From positions 1 through 30,959 of the IMG/VR virus record IMGVR_UViG_3300041585_000069: a DNA stretch of 30,959 bases. The stretch is one strand, 5' to 3'. Every line of letters begins with the position of its first letter. The stretch's first letter is position 1. The DNA is from a virus. Below are positions 1 to 8,851 of this stretch, in pieces. A model generated the notes under the pieces. That model ran no database searches. It worked only from the letters and a program-made list of their open reading frames with translations, and was not told where the DNA came from. Both the position numbers and the translations under genes were made by a program.

Positions 1-228
1 GCGCTCCGTCCAGTAGGACTCGGCGCAGTGCCCGCGCTGGCCGAACAGGCGGAAGAACACGGCGTCGATCCAGTTGGCCAGGAAGCCGGCGGGCTTGCGC
101 TGAAGCCGCATGCGGAAGGCGTAGCTGCTGAGCGTTTCGTCGGGGAAGCCGCCCAGCAAGGCGGTGCCGAATTGATCCAGCGCGATCAGGATGTTGAAGA
201 AATACTGAAAAATTGCGTTCATGGCCAT
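1..228 (-). CDS. Phage hypothetical protein (partial, C-terminus outside window)
   Basis: The frame is open from the ATG at 228 to the window edge (76 codons). A GGAGG lies 7 bases before this ATG. A second ATG at 222 would give an ATGA overlap with the preceding stop, but it is 13 bases from the GGAGG, so 228 is preferred. The N-terminus is hydrophobic (FQYFFNILIAL) and is followed by LLGGFPDETLSSYAFR and later by HCAESYWTER. From memory, the PDETLSS motif and the HC...E ending recur in a small protein found near tail or lysis genes of proteobacterial phages. Its function is not known to me. It sits directly after the DUF4376 gene. Confidence 0.7.
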   Translation of the reverse strand, partial: MAMNAIFQYFFNILIALDQFGTALLGGFPDETLSSYAFRMRLQRKPAGFLANWIDAVFFRLFGQRGHCAESYWTER

Positions 229-818
229 TGGATTGCCTCCAGTTCTGTAGTGGTGGTAGCGGCGTCAATTTGCACCCGCAGCGCCCGCCCAGTGCTATGG
301 GCAGTTTGCACTTTGGCCCCCAGCAGCAGGCCGACAGAGATCATGTTGTCGGCGGTGAGCGTGATGGCGGTGTTGTCAGCCAACGTAAACGTGATGTTTG
401 GTACGTTACCTGCCAGCTTCAGCACGCTCATCATCTGTGCAGCGTTGCTGATGTTTGTCCTGCCGTCAGGGCCAGAATCGAACGTGCCGAACGGGGTAGG
501 CAGGGGAGCGTTGATGGCAGTGGCGCGGGCGAGTTTGATGGCGGTCCATCGGTCGGCTTTTTCTCCGATCAAGTTCTTGCGGCCCTCCCACGTTTTGGAC
601 TCGTCGCTCCACACCCAATCTTGCGTGGGTAAGGCGGCAGGGGGGTCAGGCTGGTAGGGCACGACCGCCGCCCCGTCGCGCCGATGCGGGCCGAAGGTGA
701 GCGGGGCATCGAGGCGCATAACCAACATACCTGCGGGCGGCACGGGCGCTTCGCTCTCTTGGATAGCGCTGACAAACTGCACGACTCCATCGGCGCTACA
801 AAAAGCGTAATAGTTCAT
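219..818 (-). CDS. DUF4376-type tail-associated protein
   Basis: This is a 199-residue protein. The C-terminal half (about 85-195) carries the pattern typical of DUF4376: a run of helix, then PTPFGTFDSGPDGRTNI, then TFTLADNTAITLTADNM. Such proteins usually follow tail-fiber or central tail genes and are thought to help tail-fiber assembly, though a direct role is not established. The N-terminal 80 residues (MNYYAFC...VQFVSAIQ) look like a small beta domain. The start ATG at 818 overlaps the stop of the large central tail gene as ATGA, so the two are translationally coupled. Composition is more GC-rich than the adjacent end of the central tail gene. Confidence 0.75.
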   Translation of the reverse strand: MNYYAFCSADGVVQFVSAIQESEAPVPPAGMLVMRLDAPLTFGPHRRDGAAVVPYQPDPPAALPTQDWVWSDESKTWEGRKNLIGEKADRWTAIKLARATAINAPLPTPFGTFDSGPDGRTNISNAAQMMSVLKLAGNVPNITFTLADNTAITLTADNMISVGLLLGAKVQTAHSTGRALRVQIDAATTTTELEAIQWP

Positions 819-3800
819 TTCTTTGTCCCTAGGGTAAATAAGTTAGTGCCTGGGCTCGAAACCGTCGCGGCGTTCAAACTGCCAGTACCCAGAGAGCCTC
901 CCGACTGAGTAACTGTAAGCGTCACTACAACTGCAAATGAACCAGCACCAGGGGACGCTGCATAAACTGTTCCTGGTTGCACGACTGGATTAGAAGCGCT
1001 GGAGTTGAAAATATTTACGTGAGTTGCTTTTAGAACCCCGGCAATATACACTTTTGCTGTCACATTTACGGCAACAGCGATTCCTGGGTTATAGCTACCG
1101 TCTACCACAAGTACATAATTAACGTAAACTGGAAAGCCTTGCGTGTTCATGGTAACTGACAGCGCTGTTGTTTCCCCCGATCCAGAAAATAAAAGCAGGT
1201 CTGTCGAGCGCTCCGCGTACCCTGGGACCGTAACAGCATTACCTGCAATTTGAATCGTATCTACAGCCAGCGCCGCGATGTAGGTCGAAGCTGTCGCTGC
1301 TGTGATCTGGCCATTTATGTTTGTGCCGAAGGTCGCGCCGACGGTGGCGTAATTTTCAGGTTTGCCTGTGCCGCCAATCGCCGCCCATGCGTTGCTTGAC
1401 ATAGGCCCAAAGCGTATGTTCGACAGTCCAGTGTTTACGATAGATGAATCAAAAAACAGGGGGCCTGTAATAACCACAGCCACCGTTCGCATGACAACGC
1501 CGTTCCTTAAATACCGGACGCTCGTACCGTCATAAGTGACCGCATAGGTATTTCCTGCGGTATGTCCGCCAGCCAAAAACCATGGATTGGTGCTGCTTTC
1601 ATAGATGTAGAGGTCGTTGTTGTTTGGGATGTGCCACGCATAGTCCAGAGAGTCGTAGCTTGAGTTTGCTGTTGGGTCGGCATTCAGCCCCGCCATAAAG
1701 TACGATGTCCCCGGCACAACAAATGAGCAGTACGCGCCGCCAGCAAACCCGTCCAGGCTATAACAGTCAGAGTTCCATGAACCTGTGCCACCTGATACTG
1801 AGTTTCCAGAAAGCGTGAGCGAACCCCGCACGGCGAGCCTTATGTCGCTCGATGCGTTATCTGCAGGCCGCCCTGTACCAGACACTCCACTCCAGTTGGC
1901 CGTAGTAGCGGCCAAGTTCGCTTTTGCAGTAGCGTCTGCTGCGGCAGCTGAAATTGCAGCAGCTTGGGCAGCATCGGCTTTGACTTGGGCCGCAGCAATT
2001 GCCCGTGCTTCTGCTGGGGTTACGATGCCGTCTGCGTAAGCGTTAGCTTGGGTGCGGGCTAGGTTTGCTTTTGTCTGTGCAGCTGCATCGGCTGTTGAGA
2101 CTGCCGCGTTTGCTTTAGTAGTGGCATCGGCTGCTGCTGCAGCAATTGCGGCAGCTTGGGCTGCGCTGATTGCGCCGTTGGTAGTTGCGTCAGACTGGTT
2201 TACAGTGGCGTTTAGGTCGCCTGTATAAACATTCCGGTCAAGGTCTTGCGTCCAGGCGCCCCATCCAGCCGCACTAGCAGATGTTGGATTAGCGGCGTAC
2301 CGGCGATATGTCACCGTGCCTTGGTAAGCATATTGGTAAACACCCCCGCCGCTGTTGTCGCCGTACTGCTTGATTGTTTCCAAAGTGCAATAATATGTGC
2401 CCCCGGTAATGCCAAGATAGGGTGCTATCTTAAACTGCTTGGAAGTGCCAACCGGATATTCACTCGGTGGGTCGTTACGATCACGCGCTCCAAACACTCC
2501 TGCTGCGCCACCCATATCCACAGTGGGCAATGATGTTATTTGCCCCCCGCCAGCACCGCCCAAAGTGCCATTCGAATTCAGGGTCACTTGTGAGTTCAGC
2601 AGGCTTATGGTGGGGTTTGCGCTTGCCGCGTCAATGTTTGATGGGCGAGAGCCCACCTGCGCCCAGGTCTGCTGAGAGTTGAGCAGCGCTGCATCACTCG
2701 GTTGGCCGGATAGGTTGCTGCCCCAGGTGGCGCCGACGGTGGCGTTCGGCGCAGGCCGGTTGCCGTCGTTGTTAGAAACCCCAGACCACCACGATGTTGT
2801 GCCGGCAGAGGCAATTCCGTTGTTGGTGGTGGTGTCTGATTGGTTCTGAGTTGCGTAGTCTGCCGCCTTGCCAGTACCGCCAGGTATTTGAGTCCAGCTA
2901 GCCCCTGTCAACGGGCTAGATTGGGTGTAGTTGATGCCGTGGCCGGATATTGCGCTAGTGTCCAGCGTCACCTGCCATCCAGATTGCCAGGTCGCTACTG
3001 CGTAATTTGAATAGCCTGCGCGCACCCCAGTCACAATCACCTGCGGGTATTCCCAAACCGATCCCGGCTCGCCAATCCAGACGGCGCAGTACGTGCCGTC
3101 ATAGCCAAAACGGATGGTTTTTTCGGCAGCGGCCGAGCCCACCATTTTAGCGTAAGCGTTGTACCAAGCACCGGCTTGGTAATTGTAGCCACCGACTTCC
3201 AACGTGAATGATTTGTCCGTCGAGTACTCGTATACCTCGACGAAGAATCGGAGCATTGTGTTTGACCACCCTTGCGGCAGGCGAATCTTCAGAGCGCCAA
3301 CTACCCCTGGCGCGTTAAAAGCAGCATTACCACCTGCTGGGTGGTTGATGACAGTGACAGCCCCTTGTTGGTGGCTATTGAGCAAATCAGTGTCTGCGGG
3401 CTTAGCGTTCACCTGCGCCCAGGTCTGCTGAGCATTCAGCAGCGCTGCATCACTCGGTTGGCCAGTGAGGTTTCCACCCGAACCCGGCAATCCCCAGGTG
3501 GCGCCGACAGTGGCGTTGAGGTCGCCGGTGTAGGCGTTGCGGTCAAGGTCTTGCGTCCAGGCGCCCCAGGTGCTGCCTGCGGGGTCCGCAGCGTATCGGC
3601 GCCACGTAGCAGTGCCTTGATAAGCGTACTGGTAGACGCCGCCCCCTGACGAATCCGGGTACTGCTTGATCGTCTCCAGGGTGCAGTAGGTTGTCCCGCC
3701 GCTGATACCGATGCTTGAGGCTTGCTTGAACTGCTTGACGTGCCCGACGGCGTACTGGCTCGGGTTGTCATTGTTGTTCCGCGCTCCGAAAAACGCGCCG

Positions 3801-6800
3801 TTGCCACTGTCGATTGTCGGCAGCGTCGTGACCTGCCCGCCGCCGGCTCCTGTTAGCACCCCCAGGCTTGTGATGTTGACTAGGGCGTTCTGGATGCCCT
3901 CCGACCCGCCCAGCGCGGCGAGGTTCGACGGACGGCCACCCACGCCCGCCCACGTCGCCATGGTGCCCGACACGGCGGCCAGCTTGGCAATGAGCGCCGA
4001 CCTGGCGGAATAGGCGCTGTTGAAGTAGCTGCTGAACGTCGCGCCGGTTATGGGCGTGTCCTGCGAGTAGTCGGTCCAGCCCGGCAGCAGGCCGTTGAGG
4101 TAGTTTGTCAGCGTGGTGAAGGCGGTGTCGAGCGTGGCTTTTTCGGTGGTGATGCCGTAGGTGGCGGCTTGCGCGCCCAGGCTGGACTGGCTGCCGCTGA
4201 TTTCGCTCCAAGCCAGGTAGGCCCCAGGCTTTTCGCCCTTGGACAGCACGTTGTCGCTGCCAATGGCGATGAGCGCAACAGTGGCCGCGTCCGCGACTAC
4301 TTTGGCCGCGTCGGCCAATGTCTTGCTGGCCGCATCGAACCGGGTAAGCAGCGCCTGCCGGGCCGCGTACATGGCCGCCCAGGTGCTGCGGAAAGCGGGG
4401 CCGGCAATGTTGGTGTCGCCGGCTACGTTGCTCCACAAGGTCGGGCTGGTGAGGCCGGCCAGGTAGGCGGTGAGCGCCGCCACCGCGTTGTCGTAGGCGG
4501 TTTTCTCGGTGGTGATTCCGTAGGCCGTGGCCTGCGCGTCAATGCCGGCCTGCTCTGCGGTGGCCCGCGTGTAGTCGAGGATGACGGGCGGCTTCTCGCC
4601 CGCGCTCAGCACGTTGTCGCTGGCCGCGCTCACGATGCCCGCCTGGGCTGACGCGCCAGCGTTGCCCATCACCTGCGCGCCGGTGATGGTGTAGGCGTAG
4701 GCGGTGACGGCTGCAAGGCTTTCCTCGGCGCCGCCGTACACGTTGAAGCTGGTGAGCTTCACGTACACGGTCTGCCCGATCAGCCCCAGGTCAAGCGGGC
4801 CGCTCTTTGCCACACCCTGGTCAACCCGCACGAATTTGTCGCCGCCTGAGTGCGAGGCGCTGCTGGTGCCGTAGGCACCCCGCGTGAGGCCGCCCAGGTT
4901 GTAGGCCAGGGCAGCGGTGAGGCTGGCGGTGGTGAAGGCCAGAAACTCTTTTGTCGCGCCAGCGACGTAGCAGAGTGTGGACAGCTTGGCCGCGTCTGTG
5001 GCGCTGCCGCCGAGCAGCGTGCCGGCGGTGATCGCCACGCCCAGCGTGCCGGCCGCGTCGGCGGTGACCGTGCCGTAGCGCGAGGCGCCGTTGAGTGTGC
5101 CGACCTGCTTGTAGTTCGACCCGTCCAGGCTCACCCACAGGTGGGCACCGCCCCAGCCCGCGCCCGCACCGCTGGCCGCAACGTAGATTTCCAGCCCGTT
5201 GGCAGTCAGTACGCCCGGCGCCTCAAAAATGACCGGCGCACTCACGCTGCCAGGCGTCACGTTGTAGTCAGCGGCGAAGCCGCTGCCGGGCTGGCTCGGG
5301 TACAGGCTGGCGTGCGCAATGCCGGCGGGGAAGTCCTCTGCCTCAAAGTCGATATTGCCGTCGTCGTCGCCGACTTCCTTCACTTTTGTGAGGCGAACAG
5401 CGGTGAGGTTCAGGCCCTGCGACGGGTCGGTGAGGGTCACCAAGTCCATTGCCTCCAACTCCACGAAGTTGGCCGGCAGGCGGAAGGCGTAGGCGCAGCG
5501 CACGTACAGCGACCGCTGAAGCAGCAGTTGCGCCACCTGGCGCGCCACCGAGTAGCTGGTGATCCAGGGGGCTTCGAGAATGTCCTTGGAGCGAATGCCG
5601 CTGGCGTCGATGTCGGTCTGGTCTTTGGCCTCGGCGATTTCCGCGTTGTACTGATTCGCGCTGTTGTTGAACTTCACGCGAATATGGTTGTAGGCGTCGG
5701 CCCCGGCCTTGCGGGTCACCTTCAAGTCGTCCTGGCCGCCAACAATGTGGTCGTCGTTCAGGTCAAAGATTGGCGTCACGTTCGGCGTGAAAGTGCGGCC
5801 GTTGCCGGTCTGCGCCGTGTCGCCGAATGGAATCATCTTCAGTTTGCCGCTTGACCACACCGGAGCGGTGTTGGTGAGTTCGGCGAAGCGCGCCACAAGC
5901 TCAAGCGCCGTTACTTGGTCAATGATGACGGGCGACATGAGCAGGCCAGCCGACACACAGTAGTCCGACCAGGCTGAGTCGCCGCTCAGCCGATCCGGCG
6001 GGAACCCCGCGCCGCCCCGGGCGTTGGTGAGGATTTCGTACAGCACCAGGCTTGGATCGGGGTCGGGCTGCGTGGCGCTCACGGTGTAGGCCATCGGGCC
6101 CTGCACCTCGAAGGTGTGATTCTCCACCTGCGCGCCGGTGCCCAGGTCGTAGTCCTGCCCGGCCACGTAGGCAAAGCCCGAGTAGCCAATGGCCACCTGC
6201 GCCGGCACCTGCGCAGCCGCCAAGGCCGCCAGGGGGGCCCAGGAGGCCTGCCCGACGCCGCCAGGAACGAACGACAGCCCCAACCCCATCAAGGCGCCCT
6301 GCGCGTAGCCAGCGGGCACGTATTGGTAGGTGACCTGTACGGTGACGCCGCGCAGCGCGTCGCTCACGAATGTGAACACGCCGGCGGTGACGGAGTAGTC
6401 GCCACCCTGCGACAAGGTGACGTTCTGCAAGTAGCCGGGGCTTTCATTGTCGCCCGAGGCTGTAGCCGGCACGGTGTAGGTGTAGTCCACCGACACCGCC
6501 GCCTTGAAGTCGGCCGCGTGCGCGCAGGTGAACGCCATTGCGCCAGAGCCCGGAATGGCGTAGGCCTCGGTAACGGTGGTGATGGTGCCGGGGAGGATGC
6601 CGCCCGAGAACAGTTCTTTGCCGCGCCAAATTCGCGGAATGCCGGTAATGTTGCCGTGGCATAGGCCCATCATGACGCTGGCGCTGTAGCTGTAGCTGGT
6701 GCTCTGCGTCTTGGTGCCTCCGCCCTTGCCTCCGGCCTGGCTGGTGCTGGTGTGCGGGGTTGCCTTGAATCCGCCGTACCAGATGACGTTGCCCGGAATG

Positions 6801-6904
6801 CGGTTCACCCCGAACAACAGTGGAATCGGAATGCCGTAAACGCTGCTCTGAATGCGCAGGTCGTCGATCTTCTGATCGCTGGTGGAATTGCGCTTGCCGC
6901 TCAT
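815..6904 (-). CDS. Central tail / tail-tip protein (J-like, host specificity)
   Basis: This is a 2029-residue protein. ATG 6904 overlaps the NlpC/P60 stop as ATGA; the open frame extends to 7039, but that extension is antisense-frame noise inside the upstream gene. The N-terminus (LRIQSSVYGIPIPLLFGVNRIPGNVIWYG) is the pattern of tail-tip proteins that follow DUF2460, DUF2163 and NlpC/P60. It forms the tail-tip hub, and its C-terminal part presumably contacts the receptor. In order it has a hub region (1-600), beta-rich modules, two tandem helical repeats each starting DNVLSxGEKP (coding about 4625-3955), two copies of a beta module of roughly 110 residues (3860-3496 and 2545-2205), an Ala-rich coiled coil (2190-1905), a LamG-like stretch, and a DUF1983-like end (...IAGNAVTVPG...). 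The last 2.6 kb is visibly less GC-rich than its neighbours. Confidence 0.88.
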   Translation of the reverse strand: MSGKRNSTSDQKIDDLRIQSSVYGIPIPLLFGVNRIPGNVIWYGGFKATPHTSTSQAGGKGGGTKTQSTSYSYSASVMMGLCHGNITGIPRIWRGKELFSGGILPGTITTVTEAYAIPGSGAMAFTCAHAADFKAAVSVDYTYTVPATASGDNESPGYLQNVTLSQGGDYSVTAGVFTFVSDALRGVTVQVTYQYVPAGYAQGALMGLGLSFVPGGVGQASWAPLAALAAAQVPAQVAIGYSGFAYVAGQDYDLGTGAQVENHTFEVQGPMAYTVSATQPDPDPSLVLYEILTNARGGAGFPPDRLSGDSAWSDYCVSAGLLMSPVIIDQVTALELVARFAELTNTAPVWSSGKLKMIPFGDTAQTGNGRTFTPNVTPIFDLNDDHIVGGQDDLKVTRKAGADAYNHIRVKFNNSANQYNAEIAEAKDQTDIDASGIRSKDILEAPWITSYSVARQVAQLLLQRSLYVRCAYAFRLPANFVELEAMDLVTLTDPSQGLNLTAVRLTKVKEVGDDDGNIDFEAEDFPAGIAHASLYPSQPGSGFAADYNVTPGSVSAPVIFEAPGVLTANGLEIYVAASGAGAGWGGAHLWVSLDGSNYKQVGTLNGASRYGTVTADAAGTLGVAITAGTLLGGSATDAAKLSTLCYVAGATKEFLAFTTASLTAALAYNLGGLTRGAYGTSSASHSGGDKFVRVDQGVAKSGPLDLGLIGQTVYVKLTSFNVYGGAEESLAAVTAYAYTITGAQVMGNAGASAQAGIVSAASDNVLSAGEKPPVILDYTRATAEQAGIDAQATAYGITTEKTAYDNAVAALTAYLAGLTSPTLWSNVAGDTNIAGPAFRSTWAAMYAARQALLTRFDAASKTLADAAKVVADAATVALIAIGSDNVLSKGEKPGAYLAWSEISGSQSSLGAQAATYGITTEKATLDTAFTTLTNYLNGLLPGWTDYSQDTPITGATFSSYFNSAYSARSALIAKLAAVSGTMATWAGVGGRPSNLAALGGSEGIQNALVNITSLGVLTGAGGGQVTTLPTIDSGNGAFFGARNNNDNPSQYAVGHVKQFKQASSIGISGGTTYCTLETIKQYPDSSGGGVYQYAYQGTATWRRYAADPAGSTWGAWTQDLDRNAYTGDLNATVGATWGLPGSGGNLTGQPSDAALLNAQQTWAQVNAKPADTDLLNSHQQGAVTVINHPAGGNAAFNAPGVVGALKIRLPQGWSNTMLRFFVEVYEYSTDKSFTLEVGGYNYQAGAWYNAYAKMVGSAAAEKTIRFGYDGTYCAVWIGEPGSVWEYPQVIVTGVRAGYSNYAVATWQSGWQVTLDTSAISGHGINYTQSSPLTGASWTQIPGGTGKAADYATQNQSDTTTNNGIASAGTTSWWSGVSNNDGNRPAPNATVGATWGSNLSGQPSDAALLNSQQTWAQVGSRPSNIDAASANPTISLLNSQVTLNSNGTLGGAGGGQITSLPTVDMGGAAGVFGARDRNDPPSEYPVGTSKQFKIAPYLGITGGTYYCTLETIKQYGDNSGGGVYQYAYQGTVTYRRYAANPTSASAAGWGAWTQDLDRNVYTGDLNATVNQSDATTNGAISAAQAAAIAAAAADATTKANAAVSTADAAAQTKANLARTQANAYADGIVTPAEARAIAAAQVKADAAQAAAISAAAADATAKANLAATTANWSGVSGTGRPADNASSDIRLAVRGSLTLSGNSVSGGTGSWNSDCYSLDGFAGGAYCSFVVPGTSYFMAGLNADPTANSSYDSLDYAWHIPNNNDLYIYESSTNPWFLAGGHTAGNTYAVTYDGTSVRYLRNGVVMRTVAVVITGPLFFDSSIVNTGLSNIRFGPMSSNAWAAIGGTGKPENYATVGATFGTNINGQITAATASTYIAALAVDTIQIAGNAVTVPGYAERSTDLLLFSGSGETTALSVTMNTQGFPVYVNYVLVVDGSYNPGIAVAVNVTAKVYIAGVLKATHVNIFNSSASNPVVQPGTVYAASPGAGSFAVVVTLTVTQSGGSLGTGSLNAATVSSPGTNLFTLGTKK
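2205..2545 (-). repeat. Beta module copy B in central tail gene
   Basis: This is the second copy of the module at 3496-3860. It reads GAGGGQITSLPTVD, YCTLETIKQY, GGGVYQYAYQGT and QDLDRNVYTGDLNATV. DNA composition is more AT-rich here than in copy A, so the duplication is either old or was assembled from two sources. Confidence 0.8.
3496..3860 (-). repeat. Beta module copy A in central tail gene
   Basis: This copy encodes a segment running from GAGGGQVTTLPTID to QDLDRNAYTGDLNATV, containing YCTLETIKQY and GGGVYQYAYQGT. The same block recurs further downstream at 2205-2545 with moderate divergence. Both copies are followed or preceded by PSDAALLN(A/S)QQTWAQV segments. The pair looks like an intragenic tandem duplication of a receptor-facing module. 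Confidence 0.8.
3955..4625 (-). repeat. Two tandem helical repeats (DNVLSxGEKP) in central tail gene
   Basis: Two successive units each begin DNVLSAGEKP or DNVLSKGEKP and continue through ATAYGITTEK or AATYGITTEK, then an AALTAYLAGL- or TTLTNYLNGL-like helix, and end with a Y.AR..L helix. The units start near 4625 and 4262. Repeats of this type are common in central tail proteins and probably form extended helical linkers between the tail hub and the distal modules. Confidence 0.75.
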
Positions 6905-7326
6905 GCGAACAGGCTCCAATACTTGACGGGGCGCCCGGCCAGCGGGGCTTCGGTGAAGCGAGAGCGAATGACGCCCATGCCGATGTAGGCGTGGGCCAGC
7001 ATGCCGGGCTCGATGAGGATGCCGCCATGCGAATAGCACCGGCCGAACTTGAACAGCGCCACGTCGCCGGGCCGGGCTTCCTCGTCAAGGGCCAAGCGCC
7101 GGGCGTACCTGTCAAGCCAGCCCATGTAGCGTTCTTCGCTGTTGTGCAGGTGCCAGTCGGTCGGGTAGAACCCGGTGTCCACCGGCGTCACCATGCCCGC
7201 CGCCTCGAACACGGCGCACAGAATCTGCGCACAGTCCACGCCAGCGCCTTTGATGCGAGCATGGTGGTGGTACGGCGTGCCAAGCCAGGTGAGGGCTTCA
7301 GCAACAACAGCTTCGCGGGTGGTCAT
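6901..7326 (-). CDS. NlpC/P60-family tail-tip cysteine peptidase
   Basis: This is a 141-residue protein. The open frame continues upstream to 7875, but that part is antisense-frame noise; homology-like sequence begins at MTTREAVVAEALTWLGTPY. The candidate catalytic Cys32 lies in GAGVDCAQ, His100 in YSHGGIL, and H113 in AHAYIG may be the third residue. NlpC/P60 proteins in this tail position (after DUF2163, before the central tail gene) are thought to open peptidoglycan during DNA entry or to process tail proteins. A 29-base gap separates it from the upstream stop, and this gap holds a copy of the CTACC-N5-GATAG element ending 5 bases before the ATG. There is no clear Shine-Dalgarno apart from bases inside that element. 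Confidence 0.88.
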   Translation of the reverse strand: MTTREAVVAEALTWLGTPYHHHARIKGAGVDCAQILCAVFEAAGMVTPVDTGFYPTDWHLHNSEERYMGWLDRYARRLALDEEARPGDVALFKFGRCYSHGGILIEPGMLAHAYIGMGVIRSRFTEAPLAGRPVKYWSLFA

Positions 7327-7331
7327 GTTGG

Positions 7332-7346
7332 CTATCGTAACGGTAG
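7332..7346 (-). promoter_or_regulatory. CTACC-N5-GATAG element, copy 1
   Basis: On the minus strand this reads CTACC GTTAC GATAG. Flanking bases extend the symmetry to GCTACCG...CGATAGC with one mismatch. It lies between the DUF2163 stop and the NlpC/P60 start, 5 bases before the ATG. It is one of seven intergenic copies in the window. Confidence 0.6.
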
Positions 7347-7355
7347 CTGAGCCGG

Positions 7356-8255
7356 TCAAAGCACGGTTTCGGGGGCGGGCACGTAGGGCATGCCGCGAAA
7401 GCGCACCACGTTGGAGAACGACGCCTCGCAGGTGCCAACAGTTTTGTCGCAGCCCGGGTACGCATCGAAGGTGTCGCCAATGGCCACGGCGAACGGCAAG
7501 GGGTTCAGCGTCACTATTTGATGCACCAGGCCGCTCACTGTGACCGAGCTTTTCACCGTGCGCGACAGCCCGCTGTTGGCGCCGCTGGTGAATGTCACGG
7601 TGCCCATATCGAAGCGCGCCTCGGGGTTCACCGAGATTGCGCCCAGGTCGGCCTGAAAGCTGTTTTTGGCCGCGTTGGTGGCGCTGCTGGCAGACTTGCT
7701 GATCTTCAGCGAAGCCCGGCTGATGCCGCAGGCCGAGTCGTACAAGGTGTTCAGGCACGACGGCTGCCACACCTCGCGTGGCAGGCTCACGTTCAAAAGC
7801 TCCATGTCGCTGCTCAAGCGCAAGTCCGCGCCCATGCGCGTTACGCTCACCTCGGACACGCGGCCAGAGAACCACGGCAGCATGCCCGTTGGCGCTGCCG
7901 CCAGCGGGGCGTAGAACGCCCGCGACATCGCCACGCGGGCGTTGTCCATGCCGCCCCGGCTGATGAAGGCCATGAGCGCGACGCCGTTCACCGTTACCGC
8001 GCTGCCGGCGGCGATCTTCATGTCCACCGTGTCAACGTCAACGCCTATGGTGCTGGTGGTGGCACCGCGCTTCAAGCCGGGGCCCAGCACCCAGGTGGCG
8101 CCGTTGATGGTGACGGGCCGGTCGCCGGAAGTCCAACGCAGCACGGCGCCGCCCAACAGGGTGACGGTGTAAAGGTCGATGCTGGCGATGTTGGTGTTGG
8201 TGCGCAGCATGGCCGACAGCGCGCCGGGCGACACCTCCCACGATGGAACTCTCAT
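7356..8255 (-). CDS. DUF2163 / BR0599-type tail-tip protein
   Basis: This is a 299-residue protein starting at the ATGA overlap at 8255. The C-terminal third has the diagnostic pattern: PSCLNTLYDSACGI, then FTSGANSGLSRTV, and the terminal block GCDKTVGTCEASFSNVVRFRG followed by PYVP. These features define the DUF2163/BR0599 family, which sits between DUF2460 and NlpC/P60 genes in siphoviral and gene-transfer-agent tail modules. It likely forms part of the tail-tip hub that binds the distal tail protein; the four conserved cysteines could bind metal. The first 140 residues (about 15-140) form the beta-rich DUF2163 part. The long open frame upstream to 8813 is discarded because it lies antisense-frame within the DUF2460 gene. 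Confidence 0.9.
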   Translation of the reverse strand: MRVPSWEVSPGALSAMLRTNTNIASIDLYTVTLLGGAVLRWTSGDRPVTINGATWVLGPGLKRGATTSTIGVDVDTVDMKIAAGSAVTVNGVALMAFISRGGMDNARVAMSRAFYAPLAAAPTGMLPWFSGRVSEVSVTRMGADLRLSSDMELLNVSLPREVWQPSCLNTLYDSACGISRASLKISKSASSATNAAKNSFQADLGAISVNPEARFDMGTVTFTSGANSGLSRTVKSSVTVSGLVHQIVTLNPLPFAVAIGDTFDAYPGCDKTVGTCEASFSNVVRFRGMPYVPAPETVL

Positions 8256-8851
8256 GGCTTTTGCGTCCTGAATTCCACTGTTTTGGCTTCCCAAAGCTGC
8301 TTCATGAATTGCGTGAACTCGGTCGTGTCGTTCACGAAACCGCAGCGCCAGTAGTAAGTGCCCGTCCAAGTGAGCGCGGCCGAGGCGGCGGGGGCGGTCA
8401 GAAAGGTAACGACGCCGACAGCACTCACCGTGTAGTGCGTGCCAACAGTCTTGAGCACGCCGGCCACGTAGATGCTCGGCGCCGCGTTCAGGTCGTACAC
8501 CGGCTCGGCAAAGCCGCCACGGGCGCGCACAAGCTGGAATGCGGTTGCGCTGTCGTTGCCTACACCGAACTGTTGCGCGGTGGCCGTGTTGTCGTCCGCG
8601 TCGTTGAACAAGAAGGTGTCGAACGAGCCGCCCATGAGGTTGAAGAACCCCATGATGGTTTGAAGCTCCACCAGGCTGCCGGTCTCGCGCAGCACCTCGT
8701 AGCTCAGCTTGTAGTGGTAGCGCGGCGACGTTTGATACCGCAAACGAAACTCGCGTCCCGACGTTGTTTCGGTGCGGCCGGTTTTCCACAGCGGCGAGCG
8801 CGTCGAACTCCAAGCCAGGCCCGGTAGGCTGGGGTACACCTGCTGGCTCAT
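8252..8851 (-). CDS. DUF2460 distal-tail-type protein
   Basis: This is a 199-residue protein with ATGA overlaps at both ends (tape measure upstream, DUF2163 downstream). Signature sequence includes LPGLAWSSTRSPLWKT, then YKLSYEVLR, then the block MGFFNLMGGSFDTFLFNDADDN, and a final Y..R..F..D....TQFM.QLWE.KTVEF. This matches DUF2460 (TIGR02217), whose gene-transfer-agent member is the distal tail protein. It is expected to form a hexameric ring at the tail end that joins the tube to the tip complex. Length is close to the family norm. Confidence 0.9.
   Translation of the reverse strand: MSQQVYPSLPGLAWSSTRSPLWKTGRTETTSGREFRLRYQTSPRYHYKLSYEVLRETGSLVELQTIMGFFNLMGGSFDTFLFNDADDNTATAQQFGVGNDSATAFQLVRARGGFAEPVYDLNAAPSIYVAGVLKTVGTHYTVSAVGVVTFLTAPAASAALTWTGTYYWRCGFVNDTTEFTQFMKQLWEAKTVEFRTQKP

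Noticed and set aside
6905-7039. N-terminal extension of the central tail gene
   Set aside because: The 45 residues are Arg/His-rich noise in another frame of the NlpC/P60 gene; the ATGA overlap at 6904 gives a natural start.
815-8851. Gene transfer agent instead of phage
   Set aside because: The order DUF2460, DUF2163, NlpC/P60, central tail protein is shared with gene transfer agents, but the mosaic receptor module, effector-bearing portal, methyltransferase and accessory array fit a phage better. The tail order alone cannot decide.
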